DNA from: Muricea muricata
Lineage: Eukaryota > Cnidaria > Anthozoa > Malacalcyonacea > Plexauridae
Reading direction: 5' to 3'
DNA length: 64,000 nt
Assembly: GCA_963855995.1 (NCBI GenBank)
Contig: OY979717.1
Span: 16,498,960 to 16,562,959, forward strand
Numbering within the stretch: the stretch's first letter is position 1; each line of letters opens with the position of its first letter. The notes under the pieces are model-generated. The model saw nothing but the letters and a program-made list of their open reading frames with translations, ran no database searches and had not been told where the DNA came from. Made by a program: the position numbers and the translations under genes. This document shows positions 57,001 through 64,000 of the stretch, in pieces.

Positions 57001-60000
57001 CCTTTAAAAGTCCTTAACTCTGTTCAGCCGAACGCTGCACCAACCCGGTAATTACTCTCAGTCTGTAAAATTCTAGGCTAAATGACCAATATTTTTTTCA
57101 ATATAGCTTCGTACGAGAATTGTTCACCCCCTCCCCATACTTACCGTCCTTTTTATAGTTTTTGTTTTCGAAACAATACATTTTAAGTCGAGTGGATGAG
57201 AATTTAGTGCGATATTAATATTATCGCACTGCTCCAGTCTTGATTTTAATATCAGATATAGCTCATATCACACCGTGGTTATTAATAATAATCTCTATAT
57301 CGTGTAGCCAGTAGGACTTGCAACAGGGGCCTAGCGGTAGAACCACCGCATTTTACTGCATCTATACTATATTATGAGTAATTTTTAGAATTAGTAAATT
57401 TTCTCTTGCAGCCAAAATTCCTCCGCTTAAACACAATGTTGTTCTAACGACTAGAACAAACAACACTGTGACCCAAACTGGGAGTATCGAAACAACAGAG
57501 GTTGACAGTGGAGACCTCGACTTTGCTTTACCAAAAGCTTGCAACAAAAAAGATATATATGTGTATTACATGCAAGCTTATCCTCACCAACAAGATTTCT
57601 CAGAACCAGTGAGCAACAAGATAAAAGCATCCTCAGCTCACATTCCACCCAAAATTTTGCAAAGTGTCCACGGATATTTTTACTGCAGAGATGATCATCC
57701 AACAAGGCTTAACCTGACTGCATCATGGGACAAAAAGGGGGTAAGTTAGATCGACTATGATCTGCCAAAGGCAAAGTTGATTTCTCCTTGTTCAAAGTTC
57801 AAAACAGATTTTGCATGTTTCTTCAGGCCTGAATCAACTGGACAGGTGTTTTACTTGACTAGATACTCTTCCTCACTGACTCTGCATATTATCACAGATG
57901 AGGTATATAACCAGAGGCAAAGAGTAGAGACTACAAAGAGGGACCACTTCAGTCAAAAAAGCGTAAGGTGCTGTCGTGATGATTCGTCATGGGCGCCATG
58001 TTCCTAGCCAGTGCCCTAAACAGAAGCATTTCCCCGCGGAAATATTTAAGATGGTTACTAATACCGGGGGAAAATGCTTCTGTTTAGGGCATTGGCTAGG
58101 AACATGGCGTCCATGACGAATCATCACGACAGCACCTTAAGCTTTTTTGACTGAAGTGGTCCCTCTTTGTAGTCTCTACTCTTTGCCAGAGGTCTCACTT
58201 CCTATCTATTCCTAATGTTTTCGTGTCCGCGATTTTTCGGCTGATCACGAATTGCACACGCGAGATGACGCAACCAGAGAGCACGAATTGCACACGCAAT
58301 GGCACTTGCCCACTTGCCACGCTGACGTGTACTGCTCACGTGAGAGCACGAATTGCACACGCAATACCTCTGGCAAGTGTAATGCACATTTTTTATTAGA
58401 AAAAAGGTAGGGAAATGCAGATTTTGGCAGTTAAACGGCGATTTTAGGCGCAACTATCGATTGATCTTTATTTTCTTGACGAATTTTACTGATAAATGAT
58501 ACGCTGCTTCTTTTTAGCAAGAAAGAATTCAACGAATACCGTATTTAACGGCGAAAATGAGAAAAGACTTCAGGAGTGAGAATTTCTGGCAATCTGATGA
58601 TTCGAATGTCGCAGAAAACAGAGTGTCGCAGAAAACAAAGTGAATATAGCAACTTGAACAAACAGTGATGGTCAGTGTCATGAAGAAAGGGTACTCAAAA
58701 ATACAAATAGGCTCTATTTAAATGAGTATTCACCAACTACTTCAGCAATATCTCAATAGCAAAATGCACTGTTGTTGATGTTGTGGTCAGGATTTATAAC
58801 AATAACAATAACAATAACAATAACAACAACAATAACAATCCTGACCACAACATCAACAAAAGTTGCACTTTAGTTGCACGCGCCCTTTTTATGTAATTAT
58901 TTGCTTATGCAATCATGAACTCGCCATATGAACACACTAGCAGTAACGAACTTTAAATGAACTTGAAAATGATGTAAAGATGACATCGAAACGTCGTTCA
59001 AATAAAATTAATTTATTATCGCTTTCATTTGTGACAAAATGTATGTCGAAAGCTTTCTTAGTTTGTGAATACTTATTTAAGTAGAGCCTATTTGTATTTT
59101 TGAGTACTCTTGCTTCATGACACTGTTTGTTCAAGTTGCTATATTCACTTTGTATTCTGCGACATTCTTGATTCATAAATAAAGTGTTTAGGTGAAGAAG
59201 AACACAGAACCCTTTCATACAAGAATTCACTACACAAAGATTATATTGCTAATTTGATAAATATGAGGTAGTTAAAAAAAACAACTCACATATAAAGTGC
59301 CAAATTCCAGCTGGAATTCAGTTCGAATCATCAGATTTCCAGAAATTCTCACTCCTGAAGTCTTCTCATTTTCGCCGTTAAATATGGTATTCGTTGAATT
59401 TTTTCTTGCCAAAAAGAAGCAGCGTATCATTTATCAGTAAAATTCGTGACGAAAATAAAGATCAATCGGTAGTTGCGCCTAAAATCGCCGTTTAGCGGCC
59501 AAAACTCTGCATTTCCCTATCTTTTTTCTAATAAAAAATGTGCATTACACTTGCCAGAGGTTCGAGCATGCGCATTAATTATCACGCTAGATCTGTGACG
59601 CGAGCAAATCTGACGCAAGTAATCTGACGAAGGCTGACGCGAGCTCTTGAAAGTGGTGGACATAAATTTTGCTTAGTGAGACATCTGGTTAGATATCTAA
59701 TCTGTGATGTTATAGAGTATATACGGCGTGCGTTCCCTGATTTTTATGCGCATGGTCTTTGCACACGCAAATATGTCCCAAGGCCAAGCTTAAATGAGCT
59801 TTTATCATGCAAGCTTGATATTACAATTCTATAATTCTACTAAAATTCTCTTGGTTGGTTCTGCAACATCTTGAATGTAAGGAACTACCGCATAGCCCTT
59901 GAAGGAGGAATCATTGTTGGAGTTATTTTGGCTCCTACAAACAGTTAGTTTTAGGCGATCTTTAAGTTGTGGGTGATTGTGGTTACAGAAAATATTGATG

Positions 60001-60749
60001 TTCGCTATTAGTTTGAGAGTCACTGCCAGACGGTAAATTCAGCTCTTAGGTTTTTCAGTTCCACGGACCATTTTTGGCTTAAGCCGTTGCTGATACCTAC
60101 AGAATCCGTACTTAGTCACGAATCATGTCTCCACTTTTTGCTGAGCGGGCCCGGCACAGACCGCCATAACGGGATTGAACACGCGAAACCTTGCCACAGG
60201 ATGCCTTCATAAAATGCTTTTCCGTCCTTCTGTTGAGACAATTTTTTTGCTCAGAAAAGGTAAAAATGCGCACTAAATCTTATATTGCTGTTTCCTTTAT
60301 ACTGCTCTGTTACGCTCTTCGTTTCTTCTCTGGTAGCTTGTTACGGGTCGGTCAGGAGGTTTTGTGTACAACGGTGCACCGATATTTTTGGGTACTATTC
60401 AGGATCCAATATGTATCAGACATTTTTGATGTATGTTAAAATTTATATCAGATATACAAGATACCCCCCCCCCCCCTCCTACCAAACCTACTTATAAGAT
60501 ATTTTAGCAGCGTTTGTTTGCATAACTTGCGCATGTCAGAAACGTTTCACTGAAGCATTTTTCGTGGGTAGATTAAGGTGGTGATGCTAAATTCAAAATC
60601 TTATGCACTGATAGTGGAACCTTTTTTCTTTGTAGGTTAAAGACAGGAAGGTGTATTTCTACCGCATTGATGCTGTCACAGGTGAACCGCAACCTATGGA
60701 TGATGATTGCCTCAAGCCTAAACCATTTTGCAAAACCACTGCGAAATGA
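46517..60749 (+). CDS. Ten-exon host gene of unknown function, ~680 residues
   Basis: I do not recognise this protein. Exons: 46517-46664 (ATG at 46517, just after an acceptor at 46512), 47025-47115, 47759-47969, 48488-48678, 49409-49642, 54324-54674, 55514-55682, 56448-56668, 57412-57740, 60636-60749 (TGA). All junctions join in phase. The donors at 47115 and 47969 are the least certain; an open frame, AGMGGGVHLYKTRHGLKPWN, follows exon 2 in another frame. It starts MSFRNSTSQLDCPFTSQPIE and ends DDDCLKPKPFCKTTAK. Many short beta-strand-like segments end in aromatic pairs (GYFFHTQPFGRYL, GYFKLDPDRHTVL, GYFYCRDDHPTRL, KVYFYRIDAV), which hints at a repeated small beta fold. No signal peptide or membrane span is seen. 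The LINE 50636-54037 lies in its fifth intron. Confidence 0.7.
48240..48416 (-). repeat. tRNA-derived SINE
   Basis: On the minus strand TGGCGCAAGCGG is a good pol III A box inside CACGTGGCGCAAGCGGTGAG, with GCGCGTCGG following as in tRNA D arms. The body has GGGGGTTTTCTCTGGGTACTCC, close to a motif shared by invertebrate SINEs. The B box is weak. It lies in the intron between exons 47969 and 48488. Confidence 0.6.
48815..48880. repeat. Short hairpin repeat
   Basis: CCAATCTGTATCTGAT and ATCAGATACAGATTGG are perfect inverts around a 34-bp centre. Intronic; probably a miniature element, but no target duplication was seen. Confidence 0.5.
50046..50231. mobile_element. 186-bp inverted-repeat miniature element
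   Basis: The 15-bp ends CAGCCTCGTTCCCGG and CCGGGAACGAGGCTG are perfect inverts, related to the 6885-6988 element. The inside is unusually GC-rich for the window (GGGCGCGCGCGCTGGGCG). No flanking duplication was identified. Confidence 0.65.
50636..51883 (+). CDS. LINE N-terminal region and apurinic-like endonuclease
   Basis: It nicks target DNA to prime reverse transcription. Residues 8-25 are hydrophobic (CAAYYLCILIFICLTLL), then comes the 2A-like GDVSTNPGP at residues 100-108, then the endonuclease: CHWNVQRL, IITETF, RKDRLGKSGGGILAWVRS, LLGDFNVDYL, LDHVWC and SDHLPIVV, covering the metal and catalytic positions of the AP-endonuclease fold. The frame ends at 51883 with FLMKFLRK after a 1-nt shift near 51845; the alternative frame reads AKWFSNEISQEIKKRDM straight into the RT part. 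Start chosen at the first ATG; no upstream ORF1 was seen. Confidence 0.85.
   Translation: MAVGRVKCAAYYLCILIFICLTLLSQKPCFYSVKSRCCESQHFYVGSIISRQELCSSITNRSSHSRYSAITSVDIWTKANATIRLTRDFLLVNILILCSGDVSTNPGPAGLRLCHWNVQRLTDSKLEELRIFLTNTHKELDILIITETFCTSRIPDSFYSIPDFQLHRKDRLGKSGGGILAWVRSSLQVKRRHDLETNDVETLWLEVCPYKSKRPLFVAGVYRPPSYRIDDDKKLAKNIENASLINKETILLGDFNVDYLTPGKFDKHFLIESLRSHNLVKQLIKEITRPFSKSCLDHVWCTHPEHLNNATVLSSGMSDHLPIVVTRKYMRVRNKNSEHIKITYRNIGRLDKESFIATLKEAPWDCVFVFENINDVVDAWYKLFNSVLDEYLPQIQKRVKREVQPNGFLMKFLRK
51895..53820 (+). CDS. LINE reverse transcriptase region
   Basis: 641 codons without a stop. Motifs in order: NYRPISVLPVLSKILEKHI, LLHGYQSGFRKSFSTETALT, VDYKKAFDLINHELL, GVPQGSILGPVLFLVFINDL (near 333) and catalytic YADD at 363-366 (52981-52992). 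The thumb and C-terminal segments RLQKRAARVILDA, WLPFYYEVKVNMCVLIYKC and FGVRSTRIWNDLPSFLK follow. It is really the second part of one protein with the endonuclease; the ATG is internal and the true frame reads in from upstream. Apart from the frameshift it looks recent. Confidence 0.9.
   Translation: MLLKKARKSQTESDWSEFKRVKNKVIELIRDTKSNYFKEKVSESKNNTKKLWNLIKCLSKDDADRRAVITNLTENAERICDQKTIAEILNNFFVEQPQNLIADLENATLLDSLPTIGQNSSEFEIPFISQKDVAEILLSIPSHKATGNDGISAKLLKIAAPGIIPSLTKLLNHCLHTKTFPNVWKVAKVTTVFKGNGSKDDKNNYRPISVLPVLSKILEKHICNNLCKFLRENDLLHGYQSGFRKSFSTETALTRLTEQLLLDLDGNRVTGLVFVDYKKAFDLINHELLIAKLKAIGVSEDYLPLFIDYMRNRKQYVNIDGYHSSTRSINLGVPQGSILGPVLFLVFINDLPASLRNTSADIYADDTTISYATDYKVAPQDVNDGLQSDLDIIKEWSDNNKMILNETKTKTMLICGKRLGKKLSDQQLQVQLNHAELEQVHTHTLLGVKIDDKLSFDEHIDDLCKTLSQRIAVLKKIKRFLPLEQRILYYNAMIKQVMLYGSIVWSSCSIQNLQKVFRLQKRAARVILDANTRANSVELFNKLNWLPFYYEVKVNMCVLIYKCLNGQCPAYMRDIVRVNSDIHTRNNRYSSLNLVCPRYKRETEGGRSFGVRSTRIWNDLPSFLKESPSVHSLKRDLSNIY
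54004..54037. repeat. (TTA)n microsatellite tail of the LINE
   Basis: About eleven TTA units directly follow the LINE 3' UTR, as expected for target-primed insertion of CR1/L2-like elements. Confidence 0.85.
55690..56440. other. Intron with one lone hAT-like end
   Basis: Intron between exons 55682 and 56448 of the ten-exon gene. The only repeat signal is CAGTAGCGTAGCCAGC at about 56205, an end like that of the 13497-13646 hairpin family; no partner end was found. Confidence 0.45.
57918..58185. mobile_element. 268-bp hairpin element, near-perfect arms
   Basis: The arms of about 130 bp are nearly perfect inverts (CAAAGAGTAGAGACTACAAA at the left end, TTTGTAGTCTCTACTCTTTG at the right; CCCTAAACAGAAGC near the centre), flanked by CCAGAGG (57911-57917, 58187-58192 with one base offset). 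Its arms are far less diverged than in the partial copy at 12605-12805. It lies in the last intron of the ten-exon gene. Confidence 0.8.
58200..58366. repeat. Dispersed direct repeats ACGAATTGCACACGC
   Basis: Three direct copies of CACGAATTGCACACGC occur at about 58246, 58279 and 58348, two extended to GAGCACGAATTGCACACGCAAT. They form a GC-rich block beside the left end of the next element. Confidence 0.65.
58367..59560. mobile_element. 1.2-kb foldback element with ~360-bp arms and nested central hairpin
   Basis: CCTCTGGCAAGTGTAATGCA at the left end is inverted at the right (TGCATTACACTTGCCAGAGG). Pairing continues through CGCCGTTAAATACGG-like and CTCACTCCTGAAGTC stretches, and again through CAAATAGGCTCTATTTAA. 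At 58773-58857 a further perfect hairpin (GTTGATGTTGTGGTCAGGAT) encloses an (AACAAT)n microsatellite. No transposase was seen. Confidence 0.75.
59570..60630. other. Intronic sequence, possible faint retroelement trace
   Basis: Rest of the last intron of the ten-exon gene. A minus-strand open frame at 60023-59829 (GYAVVPYIQDVAEPTKRILV) vaguely resembles a Penelope-type RT C-terminus, but the match is too short to call. Nothing else supported. Confidence 0.35.
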
Positions 60750-60900
60750 ATGTTCTAGTGACTGCAGTCAAAGTAGTTTTAGTTCGATTATTTTTGTAAC
60801 TGAATGACGCCTGAAAGGCAATAGTGGTTGGTAGCATTGATGTCTCTAAACGGCGGTGTTATTTGAAGTTAGTGTTAGTCTTTGTTTGTACCTTTGATGA

Positions 60901-60906
60901 AATAAA
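60901..60906 (+). promoter_or_regulatory. Polyadenylation signal AATAAA
   Basis: AATAAA lies 152 bp after the TGA of the ten-exon gene, followed within 25 bp by T-rich sequence (TTCAATTTTTGCATTTT). It gives a normal 3' UTR length. Confidence 0.65.
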
Positions 60907-60957
60907 GAAGTTCAATTTTTGCATTTTCAGCTGATTGTGAACGTGCGTAATTTCCCG

Positions 60958-62337
60958 CATTTTTAGAAAAAGTAATACAATCTTATAATGACGTCAAATG
61001 CGGAAAAAATAATGCTACATGAAATTTGATTGGCTTAAGGTGGCCCCCTACAGTTTGATACAGTTTACGAATGATTTATATAGATCAGTGAGATGAGACG
61101 TCATCCTCGCGACTTTCGCGTGGAATTTTCGTAGTTCGGCAAAATTTTTAAAAGAAGAGCAACAGAACTTGTTTTTGAGTGCTGTTATGTACCAAAACAT
61201 GATCATTCTTCATTATTTTCTTGACTTTTTGAAAAGTTAAACAGTACGTATGTTTTTAACCAGTTTTTTAAATATATATTTAAATATGTTTTGAGTATTT
61301 ATTTTGAAGCAATGTTGTTTATAATATTACTAAAAAAATGTCGCCAATCAAAATTCAAAATGCTATTTTATGCTGTTTTCAAAAGCACTCTCAAATTGTC
61401 GGCGAAACATATATAGTTCCTGCCATTCAACCCTGTTTAATATGTAGTACCTGTTGAATTCAATAGATGAGATAGAAGTTGTTTGGATGAATTGTACAAG
61501 TCGTAGTTGAATCTTTTGGTGCTTTTTTACGCATATTTACGCATATTTTTTCGACAAAAAAGAATATAATGAACCATTGACCAATTCAATGGATTATAGT
61601 GTTTTGTTTTTTTCGTATTTTGAACATTATCTTGTGTTTTCGTCTCAAAAAAGTAAAAAATATCTGTTTCATAACATATGTGCCAAACAACTCGAAAATA
61701 AAATTACTAAAAAAGCCAACTAAACAACACGCGTTTTCCACGCATTATAATTTACACGCATGCGCAAATAGCGATCATGTCGAATCGATATTTTGTCACA
61801 ACCAGAGTTTAGGACTGTTTTTCTCGCTTTTCCGTCGGTGAATTTTTTTTTAATTTTGCACATTTTCTCGGTATACCAAGCAGTAAAACATATCAAAATT
61901 TCAAAAAATTCTATAAGATGGAATTGTTGTACTAGTTGTTCGTGAATATCTCAGAATCTGCCTTTACAATTCGTCTGAAAATTTATCATGTTATTCCTTC
62001 ATCAACCAAAAGTCATCAGAAAAAAAATTAGAAAAATTCACCGAAGGAAAATTATTAAACTAGGTAAAGATCATAAAAAATATGACATCTTCATAACGCC
62101 ATATTGCCATGGAGACGAAATGAACCAACGAAAGTTTTCATCATTAAAAATGTTTAACATCATGGTAATGTGGTGGCTAAGTTTCAACACCACAACTTTC
62201 ACGAAAAAGAAATAGTAGACCTTCAAGCAATACGTGTACTGAAACATAACTGTAGGGAGCCACCTTAACAGTGTTCCCGAGCCAATCAAATTTCGTGAAA
62301 GATTCCAGATCGCATTTGAGTCGTTATGAAAAAAGTC
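60958..62337. repeat. Outer inverted repeat flanking the TTAA element
   Basis: GAAATTTGATTGGC (61021-61034) and GCCAATCAAATTTC (62281-62294) are perfect inverts, with weaker pairing outwards (AATGACGTCAAATGCG against CGCATTTGAGTCGTTAT). Before the TTAA element arrived this would have been a short hairpin repeat with a loop of about 16 nt. Confidence 0.6.
61039..62264. mobile_element. 1.2-kb TTAA-flanked element (piggyBac/Kolobok-like)
   Basis: TTAA flanks both sides (61035-61038, 62265-62268). The ends GGTGGCCCCCTACAGTT and AACTGTAGGGAGCCACC match inverted at 16 of 17 positions. TTAA duplications are typical of piggyBac and Kolobok transposons. No transposase ORF, so non-autonomous. Confidence 0.75.
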
Positions 62338-62339
62338 TA

Positions 62340-64000
62340 ATTTAATTAATTAATGATTGTTTTACGGCAAATTTAAGACCTGGATGTAACATCTTACATC
62401 TATTGGCTGTTGATCGACTGTTCACAACAACAGATTGAGAAAGCTGAGAAAAAACTTTTTCCGAGTTTTTCGCACTAAAAGTTTTTTTAATAAAAACTGA
62501 AACGAAAATGTTAAAGATTAGTGCGGGGTTGCCTTGAAAGGTTTGAATTGAATTTTGTGTTTGCAATTGAATACTGGATAAAATTGGGTATGTTTAATAT
62601 TGAGTATTTGTTAGCGAAAATGCAATGTTTGTATTCGAAAAAAATGATGAACACGCTTGAAAAGTCTTTAAAGTTTAAATGGATCGCAGTATTGTGGTTG
62701 TACACCTTGTTGCACCTCTAAAACAATTTTGATAACTGCCTGAAGGCAAAAAAGTTCAATTTGTGTCCAGATGTGAGATATTTTGGCAGATATTTTGCAA
62801 ACCCTCGCTGTGAAAAGCCGGTCAAAAACTGGTTGCTATGCGTTGCTAGGGAGAAACTAAAGTTGAAAAACTCTGATATTTACTCAAAAATCTGGCTGTC
62901 TGCACCTAAAATTACAAAAACTAGAAAGCTAAAAACATGTTTTCCTAGTTTTGTCAGTATCTGTGTGCATACTGGTCATAAAAACAAGCAAAAATTGACA
63001 AAAACAGTATGCTTTCATCGCTATACATCCGGGACCTGAATTTGCCCCCCATTAGATTTGTTCAATTTGTCCCGCGATGCCGACTCTATTCTTTTATAAT
63101 CTCTATGGTTTTACCAGTGTATTATGATTCGTGATTTAAGAAAATACGATTGCGTGAGTCGTTAAGACGTAAAAAGCTGACTGGGGCATCTTAATATGAC
63201 CAATATTTTATCATAATTCACACGTTTTTAAGGCTCAATACTCGGCTGATAAAGTTCAAATATAAAAAGCATCTGCTTTCTGCTTAAATTGAATCATTTC
63301 CCACTCTTTTCTAACTAGTAGTTGTCATGTTGTCTTGAGTGTTTAGAAAAATCGTAAAAATGAAATTATCTCCTTCGTGATTCGTGAAAGCTGAAAAGGG
63401 CTTTCGAGACTTCGCGATTGAGAATACACTGAAATAAGATGGTGGTTGGTTTCTATCTCTACAGCAAGCAATCAATGCGAATGATTTGTCCAGACACAAA
63501 ATATTTACACACCGACACACGAGAGTGTCTGATTGATTTTAAAATCATGGAAGCTTCGGAAATTAGTTCTTTATTATTTGCTGAAGCCGATGTCGAAGCC
63601 GATTGATTGAGGTAGTTAAATGAGTCTATGTATCGAAAGTAATAAAATTAAGGTGTAACATTTAGGCCATATTCATTTTGTGTTTGTCGGATACTGTATA
63701 GTAACTACAATTAGAGCCTTCCTGCTAAAGTAAACTCACTGGTAAATTCCCTTTAGTATAAATTTCAATTCCAGGTGACTATTGATTTTCCTGCATTCTG
63801 ATTGGTCAAGATTCACTGTCTCTGAAGTGATAGTCACTGACCAGTGACTATAGCTTTTTGATTTTTGCTTTTTTATACAGTACTGAATAAAAAGTGAATT
63901 TTGGTAAAGTTTAGTGGATTATTATTAGTAGACACCTGGAAATTTATACTAAAACAATTAGTCGCCTCAGGCTCGGTGATTACAAGCCTATATTCACTTC
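62340..64000. other. Right edge interval without recognised features
   Basis: AT-rich sequence downstream of the TTAA element. I found no splice-bordered exon, RNA gene or terminal repeat that I can support; open frames here have no motifs. Confidence 0.4.

Noticed and set aside
59829..60023. Penelope-like RT fragment
   Set aside because: Only one short segment (GYAVVPYIQDVAEPTKRILV) resembles such proteins and no flanking motif supports it.

Overview
The window looks like animal nuclear DNA, most likely from a cnidarian (probably an anthozoan). This is inferred from AT-rich sequence, small phase-consistent exons with GT/AG borders, one AATAAA site, a dense population of DIRS, hAT, MULE, BEL/Pao and 2A-bearing LINE elements, and hairpin repeats of the CAGCCTCGTACCCAGGC type. 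There is no rRNA gene, CRISPR array or operon. No species can be fixed from sequence alone.

Host genes. Two multi-exon genes can be assembled by hand. A minus-strand gene runs from about 20,858 to beyond the left edge. Ten exons are visible; one is missing between 3,940 and 4,314. Its C-terminal exons are helical and TPR-like. A plus-strand gene with about ten exons (46,517-60,749, AATAAA at 60,901) encodes roughly 680 residues with no domain I recognise. A third exon with a start codon (27,851-28,033, minus) is the visible part of another gene or an upstream exon.

Mobile DNA. 7,541-18,049 is a DIRS-type tyrosine-recombinase retrotransposon. Its inverted repeats and internal complementary region (ICR) can be read directly. 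Three later elements broke it: a 2.65-kb foldback element carrying a PIN/FEN-like plus Cys-cluster gene (11,995-14,645), a 2.66-kb inverted-repeat element (14,859-17,516) and a 416-bp MULE-like miniature element holding a tRNA-like sequence (17,534-17,949). 21,479-22,736 holds two miniature elements. 23,262-25,734 is a decayed MULE transposase. 26,531-27,843 is a hAT-type element whose target duplication copies a splice donor.

29,110-37,809 is a stack of hAT elements nested in hAT elements, plus a solo LTR. Removing each insert with one target copy restores the reading frame, except at the LTR, where the host ORF already carries a frameshift. 41,829-44,944 is a large palindrome carrying the same Cys-cluster gene family as the foldback element at 12-14.6 kb, itself split by another foldback. 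45,162-46,431 is a BEL/Pao integrase relic. 50,636-54,037 is an almost intact LINE with an N-terminal 2A-like motif and one frameshift, lying in an intron of the plus-strand gene. Further terminal-inverted-repeat elements lie at 57,918-62,264.

The transposon proteins show stops or frameshifts, so most of the window is a layered record of insertions in introns and intergenic DNA. Exon calls were made by eye from splice borders and phase, without transcripts or database searches.
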